Shown in pieces: positions 1 through 11,300 of a stretch of DNA of 64,000 nucleotides (position 1 is the stretch's first letter; every line of letters starts with the position of its first letter). The DNA is from Thermothelomyces thermophilus ATCC 42464. Lineage: Eukaryota > Ascomycota > Sordariomycetes > Sordariales > Chaetomiaceae. A program made the translations under genes and the position numbers. The stretch covers positions 2,480,001-2,544,000 of the forward strand of contig NC_016475.1 in NCBI RefSeq assembly GCF_000226095.1. Reading direction: 5' to 3'. Below the pieces are notes generated by a model. That model saw only the letters and a list, made by a program, of their open reading frames with translations. It searched no databases and was not told where the DNA came from.

Positions 1-2297
1 GAAACCAGCCCAGTCAATGAAGGGCAAATTAAAAAAAAAAAAAAGAAAGGAAAAGAAGATATCAGCAATAAAAGGAGCGTATCATAGTGGAAGGTTCCCG
101 CCGGCCACACCGTGATGTTGCGATCATACGGCCGCTGCCATGACCTACCACCAAGGAAGAGAAGAGGTGAGAAGGAGAATCTCGAGAGTCGAGAGCGCCA
201 GACTACGCAGTAGCCCGAGGACGGGTTCGCGTGCGTGCCGCAACGAGTCGTGAACGAGCGGGCGGTCCTCTTGTGGAGAAAGGGGTCCGGGCCGTGGCGC
301 CAGAGAGGCTTGGGAGGTACGGATCCGTACATACTCCGTACCCTAGTGTAGGTTAGGGGAGCATCGTGACAGCTGCAGGGTGCTGCCATAACGCCGAACC
401 GAATCCATCCCAATGGCCGTCTCCCCTGATGAGGCTCTGGCCCAGACAGGATAGGCGGTCGATCGCTCAAACAGGAACCCTGCTCTCAAGGTTCATGCGC
501 CGACGAGGCGAGGCCGCCGATTGGATGGCGTGCAAGGCTGAAGGGGACATGGGCTTCGGTTCGGTTGCATCGACACCCCCGTCGTGGTGTTTCACTTGAA
601 ACTTCAGGTGTTACATCTCGCACGGACTGCCGCGAGAACTTTTCCCTACACAGTAGTGTACTGCCACTCCGGGCACTCGACTGGGTGGGCACCACTTTAC
701 TGTGTAGACTCGCATCGAGGTTGTGTATTAAAAGAAAGGCACTTTTCTTCGTCCCTTGTCTCGATGCGATGCTTGTCGTCCGAATGGGTTTCTGGCCGCA
801 GGCGAGTAACGGTGGTTACGACTCGCACGGGGGCGTCCAAGTAATCAGACGATAGACCGGGAGGCGAAAGAGTGTTTGTCCGTATGTATGTATGTACAGT
901 AGAGTACTCCGGCGAGGTTGGCGGCGGATGGAGCAAAAAGCGAATTTGCAACCACACCGACTGAAACAGTCTTCTCGTCGGATGGTCGCCCAAGAACACT
1001 CCAATTGCCACTGTGACCATCCGAGAATACCACAGTCGGGCAGTTTGCAACGCGGTGGCTTTTTATTCAAGCGCGTCGGCGCTGGCGATGAGTTGCAGTG
1101 TGCATCACACTTCAATCGACGACGTACGGACGAGACTTGCCGCTGCGAACGTCGAGGTTCTACTCTGTAGTGTAGCGAGAAGTAGCGTAAGAACTCGTTT
1201 ATTAGGTATGTATGTATATACGTATGTACTTTGGTGGACCTCATCTTGGGAATGTGCGCTGCAAGCGCTGTGGTGTTTGCGGTGCTGTGGTACCGCTGCG
1301 GTTACCTTATCCGTGCGCCAAAACCCCTCTCTGTTTTCCGCTTTCGCATGCAGCGGTTTTACTGCCCAAGGTACCCCTTAGGTAAGTAACTAATTGAACA
1401 CGCCAATTGGGCGCCTTGCATTTGAAACGCACTCAATCACGCAGCAGGTGCTCCGTAAACATCGGTTTCGCCTGGGCAACCTCGTCCCACCAAATAGTTC
1501 GCGCCGAGTTCTCACCAGACGGCAAAGATTAGCTCGAGGCAGGAGATCTCGGCTGCGAGGTGAAAAGACACGGCTTGACAAGGTGCTTTCCCGTACGTTG
1601 TCGGTTCCTACCTGGCATCTCTGAATCGCGCCTTCAACTCCTTCCGCAAGTCCCAAACGCAGTGGAGCGTCTCAGGTAACCTCGATCGCCAACAGCCGCG
1701 ACGGGCGAAGTATGGAGAAAGGTCGTCTAACTGCTGGAGTCAGTTCCAGCCGCGCATTCAGCCGCCGGTGCTAGATGGCATTGCAAGCTGTGTTTTCAGT
1801 TTCCTCGCAACAAATTAGATAACATGGACTTCAATGGTGGACTCGGAATCGGACCGGGGCTCAGCCGGTCGCTAACACCTTTCTCAGCGGGCCGAGAATG
1901 CCCGACTCGTCACCGGGAGGGCGCGGACGTCGTACTCTGTAGTCGATTAATCGGTACGGTATATCCTCTCGGCCAGCATCGGCGCGCAAAGCGGGGGTGA
2001 TCTCGCAGACGCTATCCATGCCTGCGGAGGGCGTTGACCAATCCGGTCTTCCTCTGCATCACAGATGTGGTACTGCTTGTCCGGCTCTGTGACTTCTTGA
2101 CTCACCAGCTTCTTCTTATTAGACCATAAGCCATCAATTCGACATCACATATAGGGACTCAATCAGACACATTTTCCAGCCCAAACCCGCAGGTCTTACC
2201 GCAACGGTTGATCCGTGTTTCCCCCTCGTTGCTGCACCGCGCCCCTAGAACAACCCTCCACCCCCTTCCCCCCCCCCCTTCCCTCTTTATTTTCGCC
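1..2297. other. Intergenic region, no gene recognised
   Basis: Only short, overlapping, low-quality open frames occur here and none resembles a known protein. The region has a 14-nt poly-A run near 31-44, GTATGTATGTA-type tetranucleotide runs around 884-897 and 1206-1228, and one copy of the dispersed motif TACTCCGTA (332-340). The last 200 bases, rich in pyrimidines just before 2298, are probably the promoter and 5' leader of the gene starting there. A TGACTCA (GCN4/CPC1-type site) lies at 2098-2104; its relevance is unknown. Confidence 0.6.
317..330. repeat. 14-nt perfect palindrome GTACGGATCCGTAC
   Basis: The same 14-base palindrome occurs again at 18358-18371. In both places it sits next to a TACTCCGTA copy: 332-340 here, and 18352-18360, overlapping the palindrome, there. 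It belongs to the dispersed TACGGA-type motif family described in the findings. Confidence 0.8.
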
Positions 2298-3382
2298 ATG
2301 CCTCTCCGTGAGCTGCAATACCCGACCGAGCCCTACAGCAAGGTTAACCGCCACAAGGAGCGAGGTGGGCAAGGTCACCTTGGAGCCATGGAGAGAAGCA
2401 GCCGCTGATTCCACTTTTGCCCAGCGGATTACTCCCTCGAGACCATCCATCAGATCGTGAACTCATGTCCCATCCTACATGTCTCCTTTCAGACGCCCGA
2501 CAGCCCCTTTCCGGCCGTCCTGCCTATGATCGGCAAGATGGGCTCGTTCTCGCGGCCCAGTGCGGACCTGGGTGAAGTGCTGGATCTTTACCTTCACGGG
2601 TGAGTCATTCTTCTTCCCCCACGGTTTGCTCCCAAGGGTCAAGCGGGAGCGCTCCCTCTCATATATATATATATGTCTGTCTGCTTATTTACCACCCCAT
2701 CCTAACTAACATCGACTGTTCCCTTTCCCGCTTTGCCGGGACAAATTTGCGATGTTGATATAGCTACGTATCTTCTCGGATCATGAAGACAGCCCGCTCC
2801 GCCGCCTCGACCGAGACCGAGACCGAGACCGGGACCAAGATGGAGGGCGGCGGCGGCGGCGGCGGCGGCGGCTTGCCGGTGACGGTGGCGGCGTCGCACC
2901 TGGACGGGCTGGTGCTGGCGCTGACGCCCAACTCGCACAGCTACAACTACCGCAGCGCGGTGCTCTTCGGGCACGCGGTGCCCGTGACGGACCCGGCCGA
3001 GAAGCTCTACGCCATGGAGCTGGTCACCGACGGCGTCGTGCCGGGCCGCTGGGCGCGCACCCGCGTCCCGCCCAACGCGGCCGAGATGCAGAGCACCGGC
3101 CTCCTGCGCGTCCGCGTCGCGGCGGGCAGCGCCAAGATCCGCTCGGGCGGCCCCAGCGACGAGCGCGGCGACCTCGCCGACGAGGCGCTGCTGGACCGCG
3201 TCTGGACCGGCGTCGTGCCCGTCTATACCGTCATGGGCGAGCCGGTTCCGGGGGGGTACAACCGGGTGACCGAGGTGCCCCGATACCTGGAGGAATGGAG
3301 GGTGGAAGCGAATAAAGAGGCCGAGGAGTTTGCTAAGGAAGCGGTAAAGAAGGAGGCTGCCGCCGAGAAAGCCAAAGAATAA
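2298..3382 (+). CDS. FMN-binding split-barrel protein (pyridoxamine 5'-phosphate oxidase-like)
   Basis: Exons 2298-2364, 2425-2599 and 2764-3382 give 286 residues. The product reads through VNRHKERADYSLETIH, then LPMIGKMGSF and LYLHGYVSSR, and later RSAVLFGHA and AMELVTDGVVPGRW. This order matches the flavin-nucleotide-binding family of small split-barrel proteins (Pyridox_ox_2 type). The family binds FMN; the substrate is not established for fungal members, so enzymatic function is inference. ATG 2298 is chosen because the family's N-terminal KVNRHxERG motif follows 14 residues later. A Gly run near residue 95 comes from a GGC repeat and is probably a linker insertion. The C-terminus is a Lys/Glu/Ala helix. 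Intron phases agree at both junctions. The gene converges with the membrane spermidine-synthase-like gene. Confidence 0.88.
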
Positions 3383-3761
3383 AAAAAAAAAAACGTTGTA
3401 TACGAGGCGAGCCGGGTCGTCAGTCGTCTAGCAGCAACAACCACCACACCAGGAAAGGGAAGAGGGGAAGAAAAAAAGTCGCTCGTTCGCGTGGTGATAA
3501 GTAGACCTACCTACCAGTGCGGTCGAGTTTTTCTCTGTAGAACGTTGCTGAGCCTGCAACGTACGGTAGGCATTGTCCTCTCTATGCTGCTGGGTTCCTC
3601 TTTCGGCGTCACATTCCCGGATCTACGGTCCCCTCTATAACCCGCGCCCCCCCTCTTATCAACTCCTCATATGTCAGTCACCCTCAGCACGTGTCGTCAT
3701 ATTCATGGCTATTACTCCTGCCCTTTTCCCGCTCCCATACGTACATCGGTACACATACCCC
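3383..3761. other. Convergent 3' intergenic region
   Basis: This is 379 bp between two convergent stop codons. It contains an A-run directly after the upstream stop and several T-rich stretches that could serve as poly-A signals for the two genes. I see no ORF with protein-like character. Confidence 0.6.
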
Positions 3762-5752
3762 TCACCACGCTTCCCAGACCGCATCCGGCAACACCGTCCT
3801 CATGACGGCCCAATGCCCAGCCGCGCTCACCTCGTGCCACTTCTCCAGCCGGTCCGTCTCGTTCCGCCTCAGGATGCCCCCCGCCTGCGCCTCGCCGGCG
3901 AGAAAGTCCGCGTCCTTCACCTCGTGCCGCGGCAGCAGGGAGGCCTCCCGCGACGGGCTGTTCAGCAGGTCCCGCGCGCCCGGCAGGCGGAACGCGAGCT
4001 TTCCGCCGGCCTGCTTGGTGCAGAAGATGACCATGTTGGTGAAGTCGCCGCCGGACTTGGCGAACAGCTCTTCGTCGCGCGGGTGCTCGCGGAAGATGCG
4101 GCACGCGGGGAAGATGGATCTGATCGTGTTGACAACGATGCGGGGAGGGGGCAGGGCAAAGTCGCCGGCATAGTTCTGTCATTGACGTTAGTTGGTAGTA
4201 GTTCGTGGGAATTGAGGCAGAAAAAGCAAAGGGAAGACAGTTGTTTTTTTTTTTGGGGGGGGGGAGGGGGGTGGGGGGGTGCTTACAATCGCGATCACAC
4301 CGTTGGGTTTGAGAAGAGAGTGCAGGTCCTGCAGAAACTCGTAAGTAAAGAGGGCAATGGGCTCGGCACCGCCCGTGAACACGTCGTGAATGATGTAGTC
4401 ATAGCGGGGTGCGGCCTCGTCGGCCGCCTGCCGCGAGGTGTAGGTGACTGCGTCTTCGATCACGGCAGTGTGGTTGCTAGGGAGGTGGAAGTACTGGGAA
4501 GCGAACTTGTGCACTACGGGGTCGAGCTCTACCACGGTGGTGTCGATGCCGTGGGCCACGAGGGCAGCCGGTGTGGTGCCAACGCCGAGTCCGCTGAGAG
4601 ACCATTAGCATACATCCCGAGGGAACCGCGTGGGGGGGGGGGGGGGGGACTTTACATCACGAGGGCCTTCGCCTCGCTGTCAACGATCGGCTCGGGCGTC
4701 TTGACCAGCCTGACTGCCTCCAGCATGGCAAACACGCTGTAGACCGGCTCGGCCACCTGATTACCCTTGAGCCGCCCTTGCCCGATGAGCTTGACCCACT
4801 CGCCGCCCAGCAGGCTGTGGTCGCATCGTAATAGGCGGTAACCCTCCTTGGGACTGTCGATGACCGAGACATAGCCTGTGATCGACTCGGCCCTATCCAG
4901 CACCACGTATCCCGTCTCCGCGAGGCCGCTGTTGAGCCTCGCAAGCGCCGTCGAGGTCGGCACGTGCGTGTTGAAGAGCGCCGTGTGCAAGACGGCCGGC
5001 AGGGCGAGCAGCAGCAGTTTGGACGGCGCGACCAGCGCGTACAGGGCGCCCAGAACCACCTCCAGCCCCGTCCTCGTGGTCAGCAGCGACCTGCCCACGA
5101 AACGCTGCACCAGACCCCCCAAGACCTTCTCGGCCGCCCTGAAGAAGGCGTACGAGCCCAAGCCCGGCGCGGCGTCGGCCAGCCACCCGGGCAGCGCCGA
5201 CAGGTCCGCCCCGTCCAGCGAGGTGGCGACGCACGCGGCCGACAGGCCGACCAGCGGGAACAGCGTCAGCGCCTCCGTCACGAGCGGGCCCCAGGCCGCC
5301 GTCAGCGAGCTGCTGACCGAGCCCAGGAAGAAGTGCACCGCGGGCGTCCACAGCGCGATCACGGGCAGCAGGTGCTCCGGCCGGAAGGGCAGCGTCCGGT
5401 CGAGGAACAGGTTAGACGACCAGCCGACGAAGCAGGCGGCCATGAGCAGTTTCGCGTGCCATCTCGCCGACGGGATGGAGCCATAGACCGGGGACAGCGC
5501 GAGCTGGGATACGACTGAGGAGAGGGCAAGCAGGGTGAGGAGGGTGGCGGACCAGAGGTAGATGCGGGCCTGGGCGCGCGCGCGGTTGGCAAAGGTCTCG
5601 TTGCGGGCTTTGGCGGCGAGAGCGCGCAGGTCGGCCTCGAAGGATTCCTTGGTGGATGTGGAGGTGGCGGTGGAGATGGTGGGGGAGGAGTCGTTGGCGG
5701 GCACCTTGGTGGTGCTCTTTTTGGATGACGAGGATGCTTTCTTAGGAGCCAT
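3762..5752 (-). CDS. Membrane-anchored spermidine synthase-like protein
   Basis: Exons 5752-4656, 4593-4287 and 4175-3762 (read on the minus strand) encode 605 residues. Residues 1-50 are Ser/Thr/Lys-rich. About five hydrophobic segments follow (near 66-88, 100-117, 124-146, 155-180 and 230-258). The last 300 residues are a polyamine-synthase fold: GYVSVIDS, then CDHSLLGGEW, then the nucleotide-binding ALVIGLGVGTT, the acidic VVELDP, and YIIHDVFTGG. These are the hallmarks of the spermidine/spermine synthase family. Whether it makes a polyamine is unproven; similar fungal proteins with membrane segments are usually annotated only by this domain. It shares a divergent 589-bp promoter with OPI3. 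Both introns contain long C runs on the sense strand (17 C in the first). Confidence 0.88.
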
Positions 5753-6341
5753 CGCGGCCGACGAGCTGACTGGGCCGTCTGGCTGGGTTCATTGGCTTTG
5801 GATGGACGAATTGAAGCCCGCACAAAAAGGGATCAGATGAAAAGAAGGGAGGAAGATAAAAAAGATAAAAGAATATAAAAAAGCGCTATTGTACGGAGTA
5901 CGGAGGACGAAGTACGGCTCCGTTGAACAGATTACTGTGTACATACTAGTAGTAGATCCGTTTCAACGTTGCAAGGTGGTCTCTTGTCATGCGATTGGGC
6001 GAATTCGTTTGCAGATGCGACACTCCAGGAGCTTGGGCGCCGCAAGCAGGGGGAGAGCTACACTACCCCTGGTCCCCCGGTACCTTCCCTTCCGCTGGTG
6101 GGGCGGGGCCAGGCGGCAGCTCGGGCTCGCTTTGCCGGTTGCGCTGCCTTTCCATGTTCGGGCATGGGGGTTGCGATGACGTCCCGCACACCGTCTCGCG
6201 CACCGTCTAGCGAATTTTCCAAAGCTTCCTTCGGCCGAGGTCTGCATCTGTGTTTTCGTCTGTCGAGCCATCTCTTTGTGCCACGCTACATCACCACGCT
6301 CTCACGCTCTGCACGAAATACATATTCTGCATCTGGGCCAA
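5753..6341. promoter_or_regulatory. Divergent promoter between spermidine-synthase-like gene and OPI3
   Basis: This 589-bp interval separates two divergent start codons. A TACGGAGTA copy is at 5892-5900, followed by further TACGG repeats to about 5930. I see no exact inositol/choline-responsive element (CATGTGAAAT). No convincing TATA box can be assigned. Confidence 0.6.
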
Positions 6342-7193
6342 ATGTCTCTCCCCGCCTCTCTCTCTGAGCTGTTGGAGTTCGTCGACTTCAATCAGCGGAG
6401 CTTCTATGGTATGTCGCAGCGAGAGCTATGCCGGCCCGACAAGTCGATATACAGTCGGGCCAAACCGGGGAATTGGCTGACCGCACCGCAGTCTCGGCCG
6501 CTTCCATCGCCTTTAACCCGACCTTTTGGAAGTGAGTGTCATCACGGCCATGGGCTGCGAACGACGCTGCTAACCTACTGGTCCTGTAGCATTGTCGCCC
6601 GCAGAGGTTCGTCCCCCTTCCCCCCTCCTTGATCCGGTCCATATCCGGTGTCTAACTCGCTGGCAGAGTACCGCACCAGGTTCCTGACTCGTGCCTTCGG
6701 TGGCAACAGCCAAAGAGCATGCTACGCCCTCGCCATAACCATCTTCTCGCTCGGCCTCCTCCGTGACTTCCTCTACGAGCGCGCCCTGCGTGACCAGCCG
6801 TCGCACCCCGCCCTCGAGGGCCCGCTCGCCCAGTACGCCGCGTACGCGCTGTTGGGCGTGGGCAACCTCTTTGTCATTTCCTCGACCTGGCGGCTGGGCA
6901 TCACGGGAACTTTCCTGGGCGACTATTTCGGGATCCTGATGGATGACATTGTGACGGGTTTCCCGTTCAACATCACCAACGCCCCGATGTACTATGGCTC
7001 GACCATGAGCTTCCTGGGCAGCGCCATTCTGTACGGAAAGCCGGCGGGCATCCTCCTTACCCTGCACGTCCTGATCGTCTACCTGGTGGCCATTCAGTTC
7101 GAGAATCCCTTCACCGCTAGCATCTACGCTAAGCGGGACAAGGAGAGGGCCAAGGCCGACGGGAAGCCGTACGAGAGCAAGAAGGAGCTCTGA
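6342..7193 (+). CDS. OPI3: Phosphatidyl-N-methylethanolamine N-methyltransferase
   Basis: Exons 6342-6408, 6492-6531, 6590-6606 and 6667-7193 give 216 residues, close to yeast Opi3 (206). The enzyme performs the last two SAM-dependent methylations of the PE-to-PC pathway in the ER membrane. Diagnostic strings are NPTFWNIVARREY at the N-terminus, GTFLGDYFGILMDD, and GFPFN followed by PMYYGSTMSFLG, which form the conserved methyltransferase region. Several hydrophobic membrane segments and a Lys-rich C-terminal tail suitable for ER retention are present. The third exon is only 17 nt; its donor (GTTCGT) is weak, but phase and family alignment support it. The start is the first ATG that gives the conserved N-terminal helix. 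Confidence 0.92.
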
Positions 7194-8479
7194 GCAAGCC
7201 ACGCATCTTAGCCGGTTCCGGCGCGACGAATGGGAGAAGTGCAAGGGCCATGGCGCGATCCGGCCACATGTCAGCTAAACGGGTGCACGCCGCGTGCTCG
7301 CGATCTGGTCCACGCCATGGCCAGCATTGGGCAGGCCCGAGACCTGGCCCAGCGAAGCGAGACCCAACCCGACAACTCGAATCTTGCCGACGGTATCCAA
7401 CGAGGCTCTCCCCTCAACGACGGTGGTTGTGGTGCACGAGGCACCCGGCAGAGGATCGGCCACACCGAGGGTTCGAGGTAGCTCCGTCCGATGTCGTTGG
7501 TCATCAACTGGCCCAACAAGCCAAAACCAGGTAGACGCAGACAGGTATATGGAATATATAATACACTCTACTCGACCCGACTTGTCTACATGCATTGCAA
7601 TGAAGACCCCCTTTTTCTCGGGTTTATGTGAATCGAAGAGGGTCTAGGATAGAACATGGATCTGCAGGGCATACGGGGCACGGAGCATGTGGCGTATCTG
7701 CCTGTATGGCGAGGAAGGCGTTGCTGCGGGAGAAGAGGTCGTCGCGGCTGTCGGTGTGGTTTCAAGCCGGCCTTCGAGATGCATGAGTGACGGCGACGCC
7801 GTCATCCAGAGTTGCCTGCCAGTGCTGGTGAAGGGCTGTGAGAGTCTTGTCTTGGGCATTGGCGTAGGAGTCGAGACAGAGGTGCCCGTCAACTAAGTGG
7901 CTTTGGCTGCAATATCATATGCTCAAGCTTTGTTTGGATGACCCATCCCAATGTTTTGCGGTGCTCTAAGAACGCACCAAGTGTCCCGATGCATGATGAT
8001 GCGTCGCTCGGAAGTCATGTTGCGTCGCTCAATGTATACTGCAACTCACGCATCCAGGGTTCGTCAGCTGCAACAAATCAGCCCCTTGGACACAGTGCCG
8101 TTAGACAACTAGGCAGGTAGGTAAGTAACTTTGCCAAAAAAAAAATCGGTTTTCAACGTGGTGTTCCAAGCTTTCGAGCTTTCCTTGCCATATCGTGCCC
8201 TTGGATCTGCCTGTAGCATTGTCCAAACACCAAGGCTTACCCCTTGTTGCTACTGCTCACTTGGGTGTGAAGGGTAGCTCCTCATAATGCTCAAAGTCCG
8301 CATCTAGTGATCGTTGGACCCACGTAGTCCGTCCTGTCAGACCACTGGAGGAGCAGCAATCGGGGCGTCCCCTGCCCCGTCGTCGCGGGCAGCAACAGCA
8401 ACAGCAACGCAGCCACGGCCCCCACGACCCCCGGGGGCTGCCGTCCCTCTTTTGCGCCCGCCATGATGCCGGCGGCGAG

Positions 8480-8809
8480 ATGGACCGCGGCGGAAACAAC
8501 GATAACGACAAAGAAGATGGGTTCTTCAAGGTGAAGACGGAGGTCCAAGATGACGCCGAAACAAAAGACGGCGGGTGGGTCAAGGTCGAGATAAAGACGG
8601 ATGAGAGTGTTACGAAAAAAAAAAGGGGGGGAAGGGGGGAAATAGAGACGAGATCAAAAACGGAGAGCAAAGACGACACTCAGACGGGATGTTGGGTGGA
8701 TGTCGAGGTGAAGAAACATGAGGACGTGAAGATGGAGAGTGATGACGAGGACGACAAGGCTTTTCTGAGAGTGAAGAATGCAGATGGCGTTACAAAGATG
8801 GAGAGCTAG
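8480..8809 (+). CDS. Doubtful small acidic/basic protein with repeated W-V-x-V-E units
   Basis: This is 109 residues from ATG 8480; the frame is actually open from 8288 with no ATG before 8480. Four imperfect units share an aromatic-valine core: GFFKVKTEV, GGWVKVEIKTD, GCWVDVEVKK and AFLRVK. At least four psi-K-x-E/D motifs (VKTE, VKVE, IKTD, VKME) of the SUMO-acceptor type are visible. I do not recognise the protein. The repeated aromatic/valine pattern is more than expected from random sequence, yet no splice context or homologue is evident, and a gene fragment or chance frame remains possible. An overlapping minus-strand ORF (8291-8464) has a signal-peptide-like hydrophobic N-terminus; at most one of the two is likely real. 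Confidence 0.3.
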   Translation: MDRGGNNDNDKEDGFFKVKTEVQDDAETKDGGWVKVEIKTDESVTKKKRGGRGEIETRSKTESKDDTQTGCWVDVEVKKHEDVKMESDDEDDKAFLRVKNADGVTKMES

Positions 8810-9264
8810 GAGGGCGAGGACGTCGACGTACTCAGAAAAAGAGGGGGGGGGGATAGAACGTGACATGTTGCCCGGACCGACCTCTTGAGACTGATACCGC
8901 TCAGCGTAGAGTTAAACGGGAACCCCTTTCTAGATAGAGGTCTGAATGTCATCGCTAGTCAACAGATCTGTTGACACTATCGCCAAAATCCACATAAACA
9001 GGTGACAACCAAGTCGGAGCCTGGCACGCCGAGCTTGAAGAGACATAACCTAGCCTCTTGCCTCACAAAGGCTTGATGTCTAGCTGAGTATCGTCGGGCC
9101 AGACCCAGGTTACGGTTCCAACGACATCTCGAGGTCTCGCTGGCGAGGTCTAAGTTGTGGTGAGAGCTCGGCGCTCCGTAAGGGATCTAGAGCGATTTCA
9201 ATGCGTTCAACCGTGACAGGTTCTTTGGGTGCCTTGTGAGAGTGGGCAGGCGAAACATCATTCG

Positions 9265-9444
<180 letters not shown>

Positions 9445-10332
9445 TTAAGGAGCAACCACCCACCCAGGCCCATTGTCGGCCAGCAAACTACTGCACATAT
9501 GAGGTGTTCATTGTCGGTGTTATAGTGTAATGTGTCTCCTGCGTTGCGTTTGTTCAGTGCTGTTAGACACACAAGAGGTCCCGATAGTTAGTTATTGCTG
9601 GTTCGTGCTTGGCAGGCCGCAAGATAACTACCGGGGAAGCAGGCGCGTGATGCCGGTCGCGGCCGCGCCGAGCAAGGTCAACAATAGAGCCTCGGGTTGC
9701 AAAACAGAGAGCAGTAGTGTAAATAGGGAAGGATATTGGGCGACCGGGCTTGGAACATGAGGCCCGCAGCACTTCGCGTATGCGATATGCCTGCTTTGAC
9801 GTGTGCATGCAGACTACAGAACGTACTGCAGCACACTCTTCCTCCAGCGCGATGCTGAAATTCAACCGCGTACTTTCCCAGGTTTGGTAAAACCGGGTTT
9901 CGGGCTCTGAAATCTACACAAACTCTTCAGATAAGCTCGGGTGTATTGGTACTACATGTAAAGCTGTAGCCTACAGCAGTGTTACATCTATTCATGTCCT
10001 GATAAGAAATCTCGGCTGGCCGCCCCCATTCCCTGCCAAGACACCAGGGTTCCACAGCAGGTGTCCGTGGACTGCGCAGTGTATGTGCTAATTACTTTTA
10101 CTATTACTACAGAGCAAAGAGAGGGTTCCTTCTGCCCTGTCCCAGCCTTTCCACTACCATTTTTCCACAGAGGCGATATCAAATACACTACCTCAGTTGC
10201 TCTACATGGTAGTGTAGAGGCGCCACCTTGCGGAGTAGGTTACATTTGTGTCACCAAGGACACGCACTGAAGCCAGGTGTAGCAGGCGGGTTGGCTTGTT
10301 GATGCCTGAATCACTGCATGGAACTCAGCATA

Positions 10333-10365
10333 TCTCTTGTTGGTCTCTTGTTGGTCTCTTGTTGG
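10333..10365 (+). repeat. Three perfect copies of the 11-mer TCTCTTGTTGG
   Basis: Copies lie at 10333-10343, 10344-10354 and 10355-10365, immediately upstream of a TGACTCA heptamer (10380-10386). This is about 0.9 kb before the Argonaute start. Function is unknown. Confidence 0.95.
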
Positions 10366-11300
10366 TCACCTCACAAGGCTGACTCAATCAAAGCAATCCA
10401 TCCATTCCTTCTTCCTTTTTCTTCTTCTCCTTACATAGGTGGGGGGTTGCAAAGGGTTTCTTCTAGTAGGAATTTAAATGTGTGTAAAGCATCTTACGGA
10501 GTGTACTACGGTTTCCCAGCAACCATACTTGGTCCTGTCCACCACACTTTCCCAAGTCGGAAAACAACAGCGGCTGAGGCTCTCCTGAGCTTGCCGCTTA
10601 CAATTTTCATCCAAACCGCGTCTCGAGCAAACAGTCACTCAAGGCTCAGGGCAATCCGCCAGTCACAATTTCGTCTCATTGCACAAACTAGTTTAGCTAC
10701 CTATTTTAGCACGGGCCTCACTACATCGTCATCCCCCCGCCTCCCCCTCCCCCTCCCCCTCTTCTTCTCTTTGCACAGTTCGACCTCTTCTCCTCTCCCG
10801 CCCTGGCCATTCTTACATCTTTGGCCTCGACCCCCTTCCATTCTCATCGCTTTCCCTATGGCTCGTTGCAACTCTTTGTAATAGCAACGCGCACATACTC
10901 CCCTCATTGCTTGACGCGTCACTAGCGCGTGCAGCCCGCAATCTCTCTGGCATTTCACAAACTACCTGGCCTTACCATACCTACTACCTTAGAGACCTAC
11001 GCTGCCTACCTACTAGGTACTCTCACCAGCTTCATCAATAACCGCATCGTTGGCATTTGGAAGATCTGCAAACAGCGCCGCGTGCAAACCATCGCTGGTC
11101 GGCACACCGAGGAGTGCCGACAGCAATTATCATATCTACAGTTGCAACGCCGATCAATCTACCACCCCCTCGGTCCCTCTTCCTTTTCCTTTGTTCCTTA
11201 TTCTGCTCTCTTATTTCATTCTTTTGATATAGCGCCATCCAGAATCAGCGAGCTCAGCATATCCAACCTTCTCTTTGAGACGCCCCATCACTGAAACACC

